Shown here: positions 26,396-36,294 of the stretch, one piece after another
Layout of the letters: the number at the start of each line of letters is the position of its first letter
How positions within the stretch are numbered: position 1 is the first letter of the stretch
NCBI GenBank assembly: GCA_016178015.1
Contig: JACOUB010000024.1
Span: 1 to 64,000, forward strand
Length of the DNA stretch: 64,000 nucleotides
Reading direction: 5' to 3'
Source: Methylocystis sp.
GTDB taxonomy: Bacteria > Pseudomonadota > Alphaproteobacteria > Rhizobiales > Beijerinckiaceae
Notes under the pieces: generated by a model
Seen by the model: only the letters and a program-made list of their open reading frames with translations
What the model was told of the DNA's origin: nothing
Database searches by the model: none
Made by a program: the position numbers and the translations under genes

Positions 26396-27524
26396 ATTTT
26401 TCGCGGGCGGCGGCATGGCGCGGGCCGGGCTTGGGGACGGCTGGGAATGCCTGTTCGCCAATGATTTCGATCGTAAGAAGGCCGAGAGCTATCGGCGCAA
26501 TTGGGGCGGGGACAAACTCGTCACCAAAGACGTGCGTGAGATCGAGCTCTCGGAGCTTCCTGGGCGCGCCGATCTCATATGGGCGTCGTTTCCTTGCCAG
26601 GACCTGTCGCTCGCCGGCGGCGGCGCCGGGCTGAAGGGCGAGCGCTCGGGAACCTTCTGGCCCTTCTGGGAGATCGTCAAGAAGCTGCGTATGGAGAGCC
26701 GCCACTCGCCTTTGCTGGTATTGGAAAATGTTTGCGGCGCCTTGACCTCGCACGGCGGCAAGGATTTCTCTGCGCTCTGCAGTGCTCTCGCCGAGGAAGG
26801 GTATCGCTTCGGAGCGCTCGTGATGGACGCGTCGTTATTTGTGCCGCAATCGCGCCCCCGCCTTTTTATCGTCGCAGTGCGGGGCAACCTGGCGATTCCG
26901 GCCTCGCTGATGGAAGAGGGCGCCGCGACGCCATGGCATACCCGCGCCTTGCGCGTCGCTTTCGAGCGGCTGCCGGCAAAGTTGCGCAAGGCGTGGATAT
27001 GGTGGCGTCTGCCCGCGCCCGCCGCTCGCAATAGGAGTTTCGTCGATCTCATCGAAGACGAGCCGACCGGCGTCTTGTGGCATTCACGCGAGGAGACACG
27101 CTCTCTGCTGGCGAAGATGAGCAAGGTGAATCTCGCCAAAATCGAAGCGGCGAAGAAATCTGGGCGCAGGATGGTTGGGACACTATACAGGCGAACGCGA
27201 TATGATGTGGACGGCGAGAAGATCCAGCGTGCGGAAGCGCGCTTCGACGATGTCGCCGGTTGCCTGCGTACGCCGGCGGGCGGCTCCAGTCGTCAAACCA
27301 TTTTGGTCGTCGAAGGTGGACGTATACGGTCCCGCCTGATTTCAGTTCGCGAGACGGCGCGGCTCATGGGATTGTCGGACGAGTATATTCTGCCGCCGAA
27401 TTACAACGAGGCTTATCATCTGACCGGCGACGGCGTGGTCCTCCCGGTCGTGCGCCATTTGGCGACGCATATTCTGGAGCCGGTTCTCGGTTTTTCGAAC
27501 AGCATATCCAGAGCCGCGGCATGA
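26373..27524 (+). CDS. DNA (cytosine-5-)-methyltransferase
   Basis: FYEFFAGGGMARAGLGDGWECLFANDFD..., ASFPCQDLSLAGGG (motif IV), VLENVCG (motif VI), C-terminal RLMGLSDEYILP. Confidence 0.94.
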   Translation: MAKPTFYEFFAGGGMARAGLGDGWECLFANDFDRKKAESYRRNWGGDKLVTKDVREIELSELPGRADLIWASFPCQDLSLAGGGAGLKGERSGTFWPFWEIVKKLRMESRHSPLLVLENVCGALTSHGGKDFSALCSALAEEGYRFGALVMDASLFVPQSRPRLFIVAVRGNLAIPASLMEEGAATPWHTRALRVAFERLPAKLRKAWIWWRLPAPAARNRSFVDLIEDEPTGVLWHSREETRSLLAKMSKVNLAKIEAAKKSGRRMVGTLYRRTRYDVDGEKIQRAEARFDDVAGCLRTPAGGSSRQTILVVEGGRIRSRLISVRETARLMGLSDEYILPPNYNEAYHLTGDGVVLPVVRHLATHILEPVLGFSNSISRAAA

Positions 27525-27937
27525 TGCCCGCCGGCGAATACAACGCCGTCTCCCAACGCTCCGCCATTATGCGCGCGGTGAAGTCGCGCGACACTGCGCC
27601 CGAGCGCGCGGTGCGCAAAATCCTGTGGCCTTTCGCGCCCCGTTATCGTTTGCATCGCCAGGACATTCCCGGCAATCCCGACATCGCCTATGTCGGCAAG
27701 AGGCTGGCGATTTTCGTGCATGGCTGTTTTTGGCATGGACATGATTGCCGGCGCGGCGCGCGTATGCCGAAGGCCAACGCCGCCTACTGGCAAGCGAAGA
27801 TTGCGCGCAACAGAGCGCGCGACGCGGCCCATCGCGAAAAACTCGGGGCGCAAGGCTGGCGCGTGCTCGTCGTGTGGGAATGCGAGTTGAAAGACCCCGA
27901 TGCGCTGGAACGAAAACTGCGCGCCTTTGTGGGGTGA
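27521..27937 (+). CDS. vsr: very short patch repair endonuclease Vsr
   Basis: SAIMRAVKSRDTAPERAVRKILW...GNPDIAYVGKRLAIFVHGCFWHGHDCRRGARMPKANAAYWQAKIARNRARD...GWRVLVVWECELKD. Confidence 0.95.
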   Translation: MMPAGEYNAVSQRSAIMRAVKSRDTAPERAVRKILWPFAPRYRLHRQDIPGNPDIAYVGKRLAIFVHGCFWHGHDCRRGARMPKANAAYWQAKIARNRARDAAHREKLGAQGWRVLVVWECELKDPDALERKLRAFVG

Positions 27938-27949
27938 CGGCCCTCACCC

Positions 27950-27991
27950 GGCTTGCTCCGCAAGCCACCCTCTCCCGCAAGCGGGAGAAGG
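27950..27991. repeat. REP-like inverted repeat
   Basis: CCACCCTCTCCCGCAAGCGGGAGAAGGGG. Confidence 0.7.
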
Positions 27992-28006
27992 GGTTCGCGG
28001 GGCGCC

Positions 28007-28576
28007 TCAATCCTTGGCGCGCTCCACATAGCTTCCGCCTTCGGTCAAGATGACGATGCGCGTTCCCGGCTGAATATGCGGCGGCACCATGACGCGCGCG
28101 CCGTTGGAGAGAATGGCCGGTTTGTAAGAGGAGGAGGCGGTCTGGCCTTTCATCGCCGGTTCCGTCTGCGCGACTTCAAGGGTCACGCGCGCCGGCAATT
28201 GGATTCCCACGGCGACGCCATTGAACAGCGATAGGATGCAGACCATTCCTTCTTGCAGCCACTGGGCTTGATCGCCGATCACGTCTTTTGGCACCGTGAC
28301 CTGATCGTAGGTCGCGGCGTTCATGAAAGTGTAGCCGTTGTCGTCGCCATAGAGATAGCTGAAGTCCTGGTCCTCGACGAAGGCCCGCTCGACCTGCTCG
28401 GTCGTTTTATAGCGATCCGAGGTTTTAACGCCGTCGGAGAGGCGACGCATGTCGATCTGGGTCGTCGGCGTGCCCTTGCCCGGAAAAAAGCTTTCCGCCT
28501 TGAGAACTACGTAAAGATCGCCCTCGTCTTTCTCGATGATGTTGCCTTTGCGGATCGAACTGGCGATGACTTTCAC
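28007..28576 (-). CDS. efp: elongation factor P
   Basis: [96 protein letters not shown] tip includes the expected modification region. Confidence 0.97.
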   Translation of the reverse strand: MKVIASSIRKGNIIEKDEGDLYVVLKAESFFPGKGTPTTQIDMRRLSDGVKTSDRYKTTEQVERAFVEDQDFSYLYGDDNGYTFMNAATYDQVTVPKDVIGDQAQWLQEGMVCILSLFNGVAVGIQLPARVTLEVAQTEPAMKGQTASSSYKPAILSNGARVMVPPHIQPGTRIVILTEGGSYVERAKD

Positions 28577-28691
28577 GATTGTCTTTCCTCGATTGCTGGC
28601 CGCCCGTGATGGGTTTATGAACGCCCTCGGCTCGTTCCGGCAAATAGCGCGGCAGCGGGCGATGACCTCGAACGTAGTGACGGCGTGACGA

Positions 28692-29735
28692 ATGACGCGA
28701 GTTTCGCCCTGGTGGGCCCGGGATGTTTACGCCGATCGCCAGCCATTTCTCAAGGCTCGAGCGAAAATAGCCGCCGCCGCGCGGCATTTTTTCTCGGGGC
28801 AACGGTTTACCGAGGTGGAAACGGCCGCCCTTCAGCTCTCCCCCGGCAATGAGGCTCATATCTCGGCTTTCGGGGTCGATCTGACGGCGCCGTCTGGCGA
28901 CAAGCGGCGGCTGTTCCTGCATGCGTCGCCGGAATTCGCTTGCAAGAAGCTCCTGGCCGCCGGCGAGGAGCGAATTTTCACCTTCGCTCGCGTCTTCCGC
29001 AATCGCGAGAGGGGGCCGCTCCACCATCCCGAGTTCACCATGCTCGAATGGTATCGGGCGCGGGAGCCGATGCAGCGCCTCATGGAGGATTGCGCCGGCC
29101 TGTTGATCGCCGCTGCGCAGGCCGTCGGCGTCGAGCGTTTCGCCTATCGCGGGAGCAGCATCGATCCGTTCGACGAGCCGGACGTCATCAGCGTCTGCGA
29201 GGCCTTCGACGCTTACGCCAACATCGATCTCGCCGCGATGTTAGACGATCGCGACGCCTTGGCGCGGGCGGCTGCAAGGGATGGCGTTCGGGTCGCCGCG
29301 GACGATTCGTGGTCCGACCTCTTCAGCAAGATCGTGAGCGAAAAAATCGAGCCGTCGCTTGGGCGCGAGCGCGCGACCATCCTTTGCGATTATCCGTTGA
29401 GCGAAGCGGCGCTGGCGCGGCCCAAGGACGACGATCCGCGCTTTGCCGACCGCTTCGAGCTGTTCGCTTGCGGCGTCGAGCTCGCCAATGGGTTTGCCGA
29501 ACTGACCGACGCTGGCGAGCAAAGACGGCGGTTCGAGGCTCAAATGGCGAGGCGCCAACGGATCTATGCGGACGCTTACCCGATCGACGAGGATTTCCTC
29601 GAAGCGCTCGCCGAGATGCCGCCGGCGAGCGGCGTCGCGCTCGGTTTCGATCGGCTGGTCATGTTGGCGAGCGGCGCCGAACGGATCGAACAGGTTTTAT
29701 GGACGCCCGTCGTCGAAATAGGAACGCAGACGTGA
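28692..29735 (+). CDS. epmA: EF-P lysine aminoacylase EpmA (GenX/PoxA)
   Basis: Class II aaRS-like LysRS paralogue: [47 protein letters not shown]...[19 protein letters not shown]...[15 protein letters not shown]; lacks a tRNA anticodon-binding domain. Confidence 0.95.
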   Translation: MTRVSPWWARDVYADRQPFLKARAKIAAAARHFFSGQRFTEVETAALQLSPGNEAHISAFGVDLTAPSGDKRRLFLHASPEFACKKLLAAGEERIFTFARVFRNRERGPLHHPEFTMLEWYRAREPMQRLMEDCAGLLIAAAQAVGVERFAYRGSSIDPFDEPDVISVCEAFDAYANIDLAAMLDDRDALARAAARDGVRVAADDSWSDLFSKIVSEKIEPSLGRERATILCDYPLSEAALARPKDDDPRFADRFELFACGVELANGFAELTDAGEQRRRFEAQMARRQRIYADAYPIDEDFLEALAEMPPASGVALGFDRLVMLASGAERIEQVLWTPVVEIGTQT

Positions 29736-29767
29736 TACGGTTTCTGGTTGATTGCTTCTGTCGGGCG

Positions 29768-29878
29768 CATCCCTCTCCCGCTTGCGGGAGAGGGTGTCAC
29801 GCGGAACGCGTGACGGGTGAGGGCCCTCATCCGACCCAGCTTCGCTGGGCCACCTTCTCCCGCCAGCGGGAGAAGGAT
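29768..29878. repeat. paired REP-like inverted repeats
   Basis: CCTCTCCCGCTTGCGGGAGAGG ... CACCTTCTCCCGCCAGCGGGAGAAGG. Confidence 0.75.
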
Positions 29879-29913
29879 TTGGCGCCCAGCCGGATTGATT
29901 ATCCGGATGTCGT

Positions 29914-30960
29914 ATGAAGCCCCGGATGCTGCGATCGGTCGACGATCTGGTTGCGGCCGGATTGTTGGCGACGGAGCGGACAAATGCGCTGCGCGCGGTG
30001 GAACAGCGCTACAGCGTGGCGCTTACGGAAGAAATCGCCGCCCTCATTGATCCATCCGACCCGGCCGATCCGATCGCCCGCCAGTTCATTCCAAACGAGC
30101 GCGAACTCGAGACTCGCCCCTACGAGCGCGCCGATCCGATCGGCGACGACGCCTATAGTCCGATGGAAGGGCTTGTGCATCGTTATCCCGATCGGGTGTT
30201 ATTGAAACTTTTGTCGGTCTGTCCGGCCTACTGCCGGTTCTGCTTCCGCCGCGAAAGCATCGGGCGGGCCGAGGGCTCGGCCTTGTCGCAAGAAGCGCTC
30301 GAGGCGGCGCTGGCCTATGTCGCGGATCATCCCGAAATCTTCGAAGTGATTTTGACCGGCGGCGATCCTTTGATGTTGTCGGCGCGGCGGTTGCGCGCGC
30401 TTGCCGAGCGGCTGGCCCTCATCCCACATGTCAGAGTGTTGCGCGTTCACACCCGCGCGCCGATCGCCGCGCCGCAGTTGATCACGCGGGATCGCCTCGA
30501 CGCACTACGCGCCAGCGGCAAGGCGGTGTATGCGGTCTTGCACGCCAACCATTGGCGCGAACTCACGAACGCGCAGGCGGCCGTTGCGCGCATTCTCGAC
30601 GCCGGCGTCCCAATGCTGGCGCAAACCGTCCTGCTCGCCGGCGTCAACGACGACGCCGACGTTCTGGAACGACTGATGCGGAACCTGGTCGCCATGCGGG
30701 TCAAGCCTTATTACTTGCACCATCCCGATCTCGCGCCGGGGACCGGCCATTTTCGGGTCACGATCGACGACGGCCGGCGGCTTTACGCCGAAATCGCCCG
30801 GCGTCTCTCGGGGCTTGCTCTTCCGGCCTATATGCTCGACATTCCGGGCGGTTTCGGCAAGGTTCCGGTCGCCGGGCCGCACGTCGTCAAGGAGACGAAC
30901 GGCGCATGGCGTATCGTCGATCGCCGCGGCCAAACCCACGGCTATCCGGCCGTGGACTGA
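29914..30960 (+). CDS. epmB: lysine 2,3-aminomutase-like EpmB
   Basis: KLLSVCPAYCRFCFRRESIG (radical SAM CxxxCxxC), LTGGDPLML, RVHTRAPIAAPQLIT; adjacent to epmA. Confidence 0.94.
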   Translation: MKPRMLRSVDDLVAAGLLATERTNALRAVEQRYSVALTEEIAALIDPSDPADPIARQFIPNERELETRPYERADPIGDDAYSPMEGLVHRYPDRVLLKLLSVCPAYCRFCFRRESIGRAEGSALSQEALEAALAYVADHPEIFEVILTGGDPLMLSARRLRALAERLALIPHVRVLRVHTRAPIAAPQLITRDRLDALRASGKAVYAVLHANHWRELTNAQAAVARILDAGVPMLAQTVLLAGVNDDADVLERLMRNLVAMRVKPYYLHHPDLAPGTGHFRVTIDDGRRLYAEIARRLSGLALPAYMLDIPGGFGKVPVAGPHVVKETNGAWRIVDRRGQTHGYPAVD

Positions 30961-31036
30961 CATCGCCGCAAGAAAGGCGGATTTGTTCGCCTCCTTGGCG
31001 CGCCGCATCCGGTCCCCCCTCAAATCCCCGACACCC

Positions 31037-33637
31037 ATGTTGCGCAACAAACTGATCCGGCTCATTATTTGTTTCTCGGCATGTTTCGCCGCCGCGGCAT
31101 TTGCGTCGCAGACGCCGACGGAAATCGATCACTTCAACGCGCGCCTGGATCGCGCGCGCGGCGCCGTCGACGAAATCGCCGCCGAGCTGAACAAACCTTC
31201 GATCACCGGCGGGATTTTGAAACGGCTGCGCGACAAGATCGACCCTATCGCGGGAGACCTCCAGGACATCGTCGACCAATTGGAGCCGCGTCTGAATTCG
31301 ATCAAGGCGCGGCTCGACGAGCTCGGTTCGCCCGCCGCGCGCGCCGCGCCGCCGGCTGACGGAAAGCCGCCCGAAGCCAAGCCTTCTCCGCCCGCGTCGG
31401 CGCCTTCTAAAGCGGCGCCCGGTTCCGCGCAGACGCAATCTCGGGGCGCGAAAACGCCGCCCGGCGTTCCTTCCGGCGCCGGGGTTGCGCCGGCGCCCGC
31501 CATCGATCAGGGCGCCGCCGAAGCCAGGGCCGACGCGGAATGGGCGGAACAAAAGAAACTCTTTGACGCCACTGACGCGACCTTGAAACGTGCGCGCTCC
31601 TTGTTGATCGAGGTTCGTCAGACGGCGGCGTCCATCGTCGCGCAGCAACGCGGGCTGTTTGCAAAGACCCTGTTCTTGCGCACGAATGGCGTGTTGTCGC
31701 CCTCCTTGTGGAACTCGGCGCTGCGCGAACTGCCGGCTGATTTCGCGCTGTTGCGCATGGTTCTCGGCGAGGGGTGGGCGAAGGCCGCGGCCCGGCTCGA
31801 AGATGGGCAACTGGCCGCCTTTCTCGCCCTCGCCGGCTTGATATTGGGTTCCGTCGCGCCGGCGGCGTTCATGGCGCGCCGCGTTTTGGCGCGCGGTGAG
31901 ACGATGGCGGGCCCCGGCCGATTGCGCAAGGCGCTGAAAGCCGCTTGGACGGCGATCGTGATCGCCGCCATTCCAATCGCCGTCATCGGCGCCCTCGCTC
32001 TGCTGATCGATGCGTTCGATCTCGTCGACGCCTCGCTGGAGCCGTTGCAGCGCACGCTTGTCGAAGCCGTGGCGCGCATCGCCCTGGTCACTGCTCTCGC
32101 GCGCGGTTTGCTGGCGCCCACGCGCGCGCCGTGGCGTCTGATCGACGTTGGCGGCCAATTCGCCGGAAAACTGGCGCGGTTGGCGCTCGGCGTCGCCGTC
32201 ATCGTGTCGATGACGCGAATTCTCGAGCAGCTCGAGGAGATCGCCCAGGCGGGCCTGCCGGCGGCAGTCGTGACACGCGCCATTGGCGCGCTGTTCGTCG
32301 CAATTTTGTTGGGCGCCGTTCTGCTGGTCCCTCGCGGCGCATCCGCTGACAACGATGCATGTCTGGGGCCGAAAGTGGTCTCGACGCGCGACTGGTGGGG
32401 ACCGCTGCATCTGCTCGGCTGGCTGGTAATTGCCGCCATCGTGGGCGGTTGCGTCGCCGGCTATGTCAGTTTCGCCGCTTTCGTCATTAATCAAATCGGT
32501 TGGATCACGGCCGTCGGCGCCATGCTCTACCTCCTTTTGACCCTCGGTGGGTTAGGGCTCGAAAAAGCTCTCGACCCGGCGGCGGCCCCCGGCCGCTTGC
32601 TCATGACGGGGCTCGGCGTGAAGCGCGAATCGCTCGGACAGTTTGCGGTGCTGCTGACCGGGTTGATGACGCTGGCAGGTTATACAATCGCGGCTGTTCT
32701 CGTCCTGGCGCCCTTGGGGTTCGAGTCCGACGATTTCGCCGGCAGGCTCCGCTCGGTTTTTTTCGGCTTCAAGATCGGCGACGTCACCATCTCGCTGTCC
32801 AGCGTCGTCATTGCACTCGTTCTTTTCGCGGGCGTTCTCGCAGCGACACGTACGCTGCAGCGGTGGTTCGACCAGCGCTATCTGCCGCTGACGCGTCTCG
32901 ACCTGGGATTGCGCAATTCGATTCGAACGAGCCTGGGTTATGCCGGATTCATCTTGGCGATATCTCTGTCGCTCGCTTATTTAGGGCTGAGTTTCGACCG
33001 GCTGGCGATCGTCGCCGGCGCTTTGTCGGTCGGCATTGGTTTTGGCTTGCAATCGATCGTCAACAATTTCGTTTCCGGACTCATCTTGCTGTGGGAGCGC
33101 GCGATCCGCGTCGGCGATTGGGTCGTCGTCGGCGACGAGCAGGGATATGTGAAGCGCATCAACGTGCGCTCGACCGAGATCGAGACGTTCGATCGCGCGA
33201 CGATGATCGTGCCAAACTCCAATTTGGTGGCGGGCGTCGTCAAGAATTGGCTGCGCGGCGACAAGGTCGGGCGCATCAAGATCGCGCTTACGCCGCACGC
33301 CGGCGTCGATCCCGAAAAAATGCGCGATATCCTGCTCGCCGCGGCCAAGGCGCAGGACGGCGTGCTGCACATTCCGGCGCCGCAGGTCATGTTCGTGGCC
33401 ATGGAGGCGAGCGCGTTTCGCTTCGAACTCTGGTGTTTTGTTGAAGATGTGGAACAGGCGTCGCGCGTCAGGAGCGATTTGCATTTCGATCTCCATCAAC
33501 GTCTGGCGGCGGAAGGCGTGACCATAGCGGCGCCCCTCGTGACGCCGGCGCCGGCAATTGTCCACCTGTCCGGCTTGGAGAAATTCGTCACGGCCGGCCG
33601 CGATTCGGACGATGGCGGACGGCGCAAGCGGGAATAG
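31037..33637 (+). CDS. DUF3772 / MscS-family mechanosensitive channel
   Basis: Signal peptide, N-terminal periplasmic domain, multiple TMs, then GIGFGLQSIVNNFVSGLILLWERAIRVGDWVVVGDEQGYVKRINVRSTEIETFDRATMIVPNSNLVAGVVKNW (MscS core). Confidence 0.93.
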   Translation: MLRNKLIRLIICFSACFAAAAFASQTPTEIDHFNARLDRARGAVDEIAAELNKPSITGGILKRLRDKIDPIAGDLQDIVDQLEPRLNSIKARLDELGSPAARAAPPADGKPPEAKPSPPASAPSKAAPGSAQTQSRGAKTPPGVPSGAGVAPAPAIDQGAAEARADAEWAEQKKLFDATDATLKRARSLLIEVRQTAASIVAQQRGLFAKTLFLRTNGVLSPSLWNSALRELPADFALLRMVLGEGWAKAAARLEDGQLAAFLALAGLILGSVAPAAFMARRVLARGETMAGPGRLRKALKAAWTAIVIAAIPIAVIGALALLIDAFDLVDASLEPLQRTLVEAVARIALVTALARGLLAPTRAPWRLIDVGGQFAGKLARLALGVAVIVSMTRILEQLEEIAQAGLPAAVVTRAIGALFVAILLGAVLLVPRGASADNDACLGPKVVSTRDWWGPLHLLGWLVIAAIVGGCVAGYVSFAAFVINQIGWITAVGAMLYLLLTLGGLGLEKALDPAAAPGRLLMTGLGVKRESLGQFAVLLTGLMTLAGYTIAAVLVLAPLGFESDDFAGRLRSVFFGFKIGDVTISLSSVVIALVLFAGVLAATRTLQRWFDQRYLPLTRLDLGLRNSIRTSLGYAGFILAISLSLAYLGLSFDRLAIVAGALSVGIGFGLQSIVNNFVSGLILLWERAIRVGDWVVVGDEQGYVKRINVRSTEIETFDRATMIVPNSNLVAGVVKNWLRGDKVGRIKIALTPHAGVDPEKMRDILLAAAKAQDGVLHIPAPQVMFVAMEASAFRFELWCFVEDVEQASRVRSDLHFDLHQRLAAEGVTIAAPLVTPAPAIVHLSGLEKFVTAGRDSDDGGRRKRE

Positions 33638-33668
33638 CGCGATCGCCGGCGAAATGGGCGGCCGGTCG

Positions 33669-35333
33669 TCAAAAAAGCCCATGCATGAACCAGCGCGGCG
33701 GCGCGCCTTCCCGCTCGCCAAGACCTTCGCAAAAAAGCCAGAAACGGCGGCCCTCACGATCCTCGGCGCAAAAATAATCCCGTGTGCGCGCCTCTCCCGC
33801 GACCCTCCACCATGGCGGCGCGATTCGTTCCGGCCCCTCGTAAGCGGCGACGTCGTGCAGGGCGCGCCGCCAGCGAAATCGCAACGGCGGACCATCGGGC
33901 GTGAGCGCGACGGCGTCGATCGGCTCCGGGCGCTCGAACAGGCGCAGCGGGCGCAGCGGAGCAAGGGATTCTCCGATCGATTTGCGAGCCTGAAGGCTCG
34001 CGGTCCAGCGCGATCCGGACCGCGAGCCTTCAGGCTCGCATGAACGCCGCGAACTGGGCCCGGTCGGCGCATAAGCGGCGGGAAGGGCGGCGACGGCGAA
34101 TTCGGGAATATGCGCATCTTGCGGATAAAGACGCAGAACGCGGCGCAAGCCGAGCCGCGCGCCGAGCCTATCGATGAGATCGGCGAGGTCTGGGGCCTCG
34201 CCCCCCACGGAAGCGACGCCGCTTGAGTCGCAAGCCGGACCAAGGGTCGTCTGCGGCGGATCGCAACGCTCGACTTCCATCGCGCCAAGACGCAGCGTAT
34301 CGAATCCATAGCCGGTATCGAGCCCGTCCCCATCGAGAACCGCTAGACGCTCGCGCAAGAGAGAGCCCATAAGCGCCGGATCGCGCAAAGGCCGGCTCGT
34401 TCCCGCCTCGATATGGCGCACTGCGCCGTCGACGCGATAAAAAGCGGCGGCAAGCCGGCGCGCGCCCACGCCATGCCGCTCGAGCAAGGCGCAAAGCTCG
34501 CGCGACAGGGCGGCAAGCGTCGCCTCGATATCCTCCAGCCGCGCTAGTCCAGTGGCGAAACGGCGCTCCGCCATGTAATTCGGGGCTTCGAAACGCGGCG
34601 AAATGGGCTCGCGCGCCCGGCACAGGAGAGCGTCGACGCGGGCATTTATGTCGGGGCCGAAGCGGGCGGCGAAGGGCGCGCGCGGCCGCGACAGGAAATC
34701 GCCGACATGACGCAGGCCGGCGCGCGCAAGAGTCCGCGCGGCCTCCGCCAGGCCAAGAGCGGCGATCGGCAAATGGGCCGCGATGTTCGCGATGTCTTCC
34801 GGCGAGCTCTCCGCAGGCGCGCAACGCACCGGGGAAAAGCGCACGAGCGCCCGCGCCAGCGCCGGGCCGGGCGCGAGTGCGACGCGCACGGCGAACCCTT
34901 GCGCGGCGAGGCGGCGCTCGACCTCGTCGAGCATGGCGGCCTCGCCGCCAAAAAGATGCGAGGCCCCCGTTACGTCCAGCATGACGCCGTCGGGCGGATC
35001 AATCGCCGCGAGCGGCGTGAAGCGCCGGCACCAATCGGCGATAGAAGCAAGAAGCGCGGCTTCGGCTAAAAGGTCGGCCTCCGCGAGCGTGAGCGATGGA
35101 TGCATGGCGCGAGCGTCGGCGACCGCCATGCCGGGACTAAGCCCGAGCTTTTCGGCGTGGGCGTCGACGGCGGCGAGATAGTCGCCGCCTTTGATTTTCG
35201 TCCAGACGGCAAAGGGCGCGGCAGGCGAAGCCGGCGCATCAGACGCTGCGCCGCCCCCCGCACAGCCTTTGCGCCGCTGGCGAAGAATCCGGTCGGTCGC
35301 CAAGCGCGGCAGGAAAACGGAGAGGTAACGCAT
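33669..35333 (-). CDS. imuB: ImuB, Y-family DNA polymerase-like protein
   Basis: MRYLSVFLPRLATDRILRQRR...; ...AEKLGLSPGMAVADARAMHPSLTLAEADLLAEAALLASIADWCRRFTPLAAIDPPDGVMLDVTGASHLFGGEAAMLDEVERRLAAQGF. Confidence 0.92.
   Translation of the reverse strand: MRYLSVFLPRLATDRILRQRRKGCAGGGAASDAPASPAAPFAVWTKIKGGDYLAAVDAHAEKLGLSPGMAVADARAMHPSLTLAEADLLAEAALLASIADWCRRFTPLAAIDPPDGVMLDVTGASHLFGGEAAMLDEVERRLAAQGFAVRVALAPGPALARALVRFSPVRCAPAESSPEDIANIAAHLPIAALGLAEAARTLARAGLRHVGDFLSRPRAPFAARFGPDINARVDALLCRAREPISPRFEAPNYMAERRFATGLARLEDIEATLAALSRELCALLERHGVGARRLAAAFYRVDGAVRHIEAGTSRPLRDPALMGSLLRERLAVLDGDGLDTGYGFDTLRLGAMEVERCDPPQTTLGPACDSSGVASVGGEAPDLADLIDRLGARLGLRRVLRLYPQDAHIPEFAVAALPAAYAPTGPSSRRSCEPEGSRSGSRWTASLQARKSIGESLAPLRPLRLFERPEPIDAVALTPDGPPLRFRWRRALHDVAAYEGPERIAPPWWRVAGEARTRDYFCAEDREGRRFWLFCEGLGEREGAPPRWFMHGLF
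33983..34040. repeat. perfect nested palindrome inside imuB (24-bp arms, 10-nt loop)
   Basis: TGCGAGCCTGAAGGCTCGCGGTCC-agcgcgatcc-GGACCGCGAGCCTTCAGGCTCGCA; each arm contains GCGAGCC-TGAA-GGCTCGC. Confidence 0.95.
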
Positions 35334-36156
35334 AGCGAAGCAAAGCCTTGTCAGGGTCGAAGACGAGGTCGCGCCAACATGACGGATCGCAATCGGCGCC
35401 GGCGCCAAAAGGGCCGGCGCGCGCCTTGACGATCCGCGCGCGCCACGCCGGAGGGCCCGGCGAAGGCAAGCGGCGCGCCCTTGCAAAGGCGTCGGCGCCT
35501 GCTCGCTGAACAACAGAGGAGGCGACTTCGAAACGGGTTGGCGCAGCGCTCGTGAACCTTGCCGCCTCCCCCGCCGCTTTGGCGAGAAGCAGGAGACCGG
35601 CGCCGGCGCCGCGGCGCGCCGCGACAACCAGACGGCGCGACGCCTCGAGGCCATAGGCGCCGGGCGCGATCCATGTCTCGGCGACGACCGCCGCGACGGC
35701 CTTGCTTTTTAGGGTCTCTTCCATGGCCCAGAGGGTCTCGCGCGGACGCCTGGTGCGCACGAGAACGAGACGCTCGGGATCGACCCCCGCCGCCTCGAGG
35801 CCTTTGGCGTAGGGAAGACCGATCTCGCGTGCGACCATATCCTCGGCGATCCAGACGACGCCCGAGCGGGGACGCATCGAAAGGCGGCGCAAAGCGAGGG
35901 CGAAGGCGAAACCCGCCGCCGCCGCCTCATCTCCGGGGCGCGCCGGAACGATCTCGCTCATGCCGCCCACGGCCCCCTCGTCGAGCAGCCGCTCGAACGG
36001 ATCGCGCGAAACAGAGCCGAACCGGCGCGGCCGCTCATTGAGCCGGCCATATCCAATCCGCCCATATCTGGCGTTTCCTTGGCCGCCACGCGCCTCGATC
36101 GCGGCGATGGCGCGCCGCAAAAAAAGAATCTTTTCCGAAGAGCCGCTCTGCGACAT
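35239..36156 (-). CDS. imuA: ImuA, RecA-like SOS mutagenesis protein
   Basis: MSQSGSSEKILFLRRAIAAIEAR...VSRDPFERLLDEGAVGGMSEIVPARPGDEAAAAGFAFALALRRLSMRPRSGVVWIAEDMVAREIGLPYAKGLEAAGVDPERLVLVRTRRPRETLWAMEE; overlaps imuB. Confidence 0.88.
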   Translation of the reverse strand: MSQSGSSEKILFLRRAIAAIEARGGQGNARYGRIGYGRLNERPRRFGSVSRDPFERLLDEGAVGGMSEIVPARPGDEAAAAGFAFALALRRLSMRPRSGVVWIAEDMVAREIGLPYAKGLEAAGVDPERLVLVRTRRPRETLWAMEETLKSKAVAAVVAETWIAPGAYGLEASRRLVVAARRGAGAGLLLLAKAAGEAARFTSAAPTRFEVASSVVQRAGADAFARARRLPSPGPPAWRARIVKARAGPFGAGADCDPSCWRDLVFDPDKALLRYALPLRFPAALGDRPDSSPAAQRLCGGRRSV

Positions 36157-36178
36157 CGGTTGTTCGCCTATCTGGTTC

Positions 36179-36193
36179 GTTCTATATTTGTTC
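36179..36193 (-). promoter_or_regulatory. LexA box (GAAC-N7-GAAC) upstream of imuA
   Basis: GTTCTATATTTGTTC on + strand, i.e. GAACAAATATAGAAC toward imuA; matches the alphaproteobacterial SOS box. Confidence 0.85.
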
Positions 36194-36294
36194 TTATCCC
36201 GAGAGAGAGTCAAGCGGCAGCCCACGCGCCCGTGTCCGCCACGGCGGCCACCCTTCGGCGGCCGCCCTGCATCTCAGGAGTTGCTCCCCACTTT

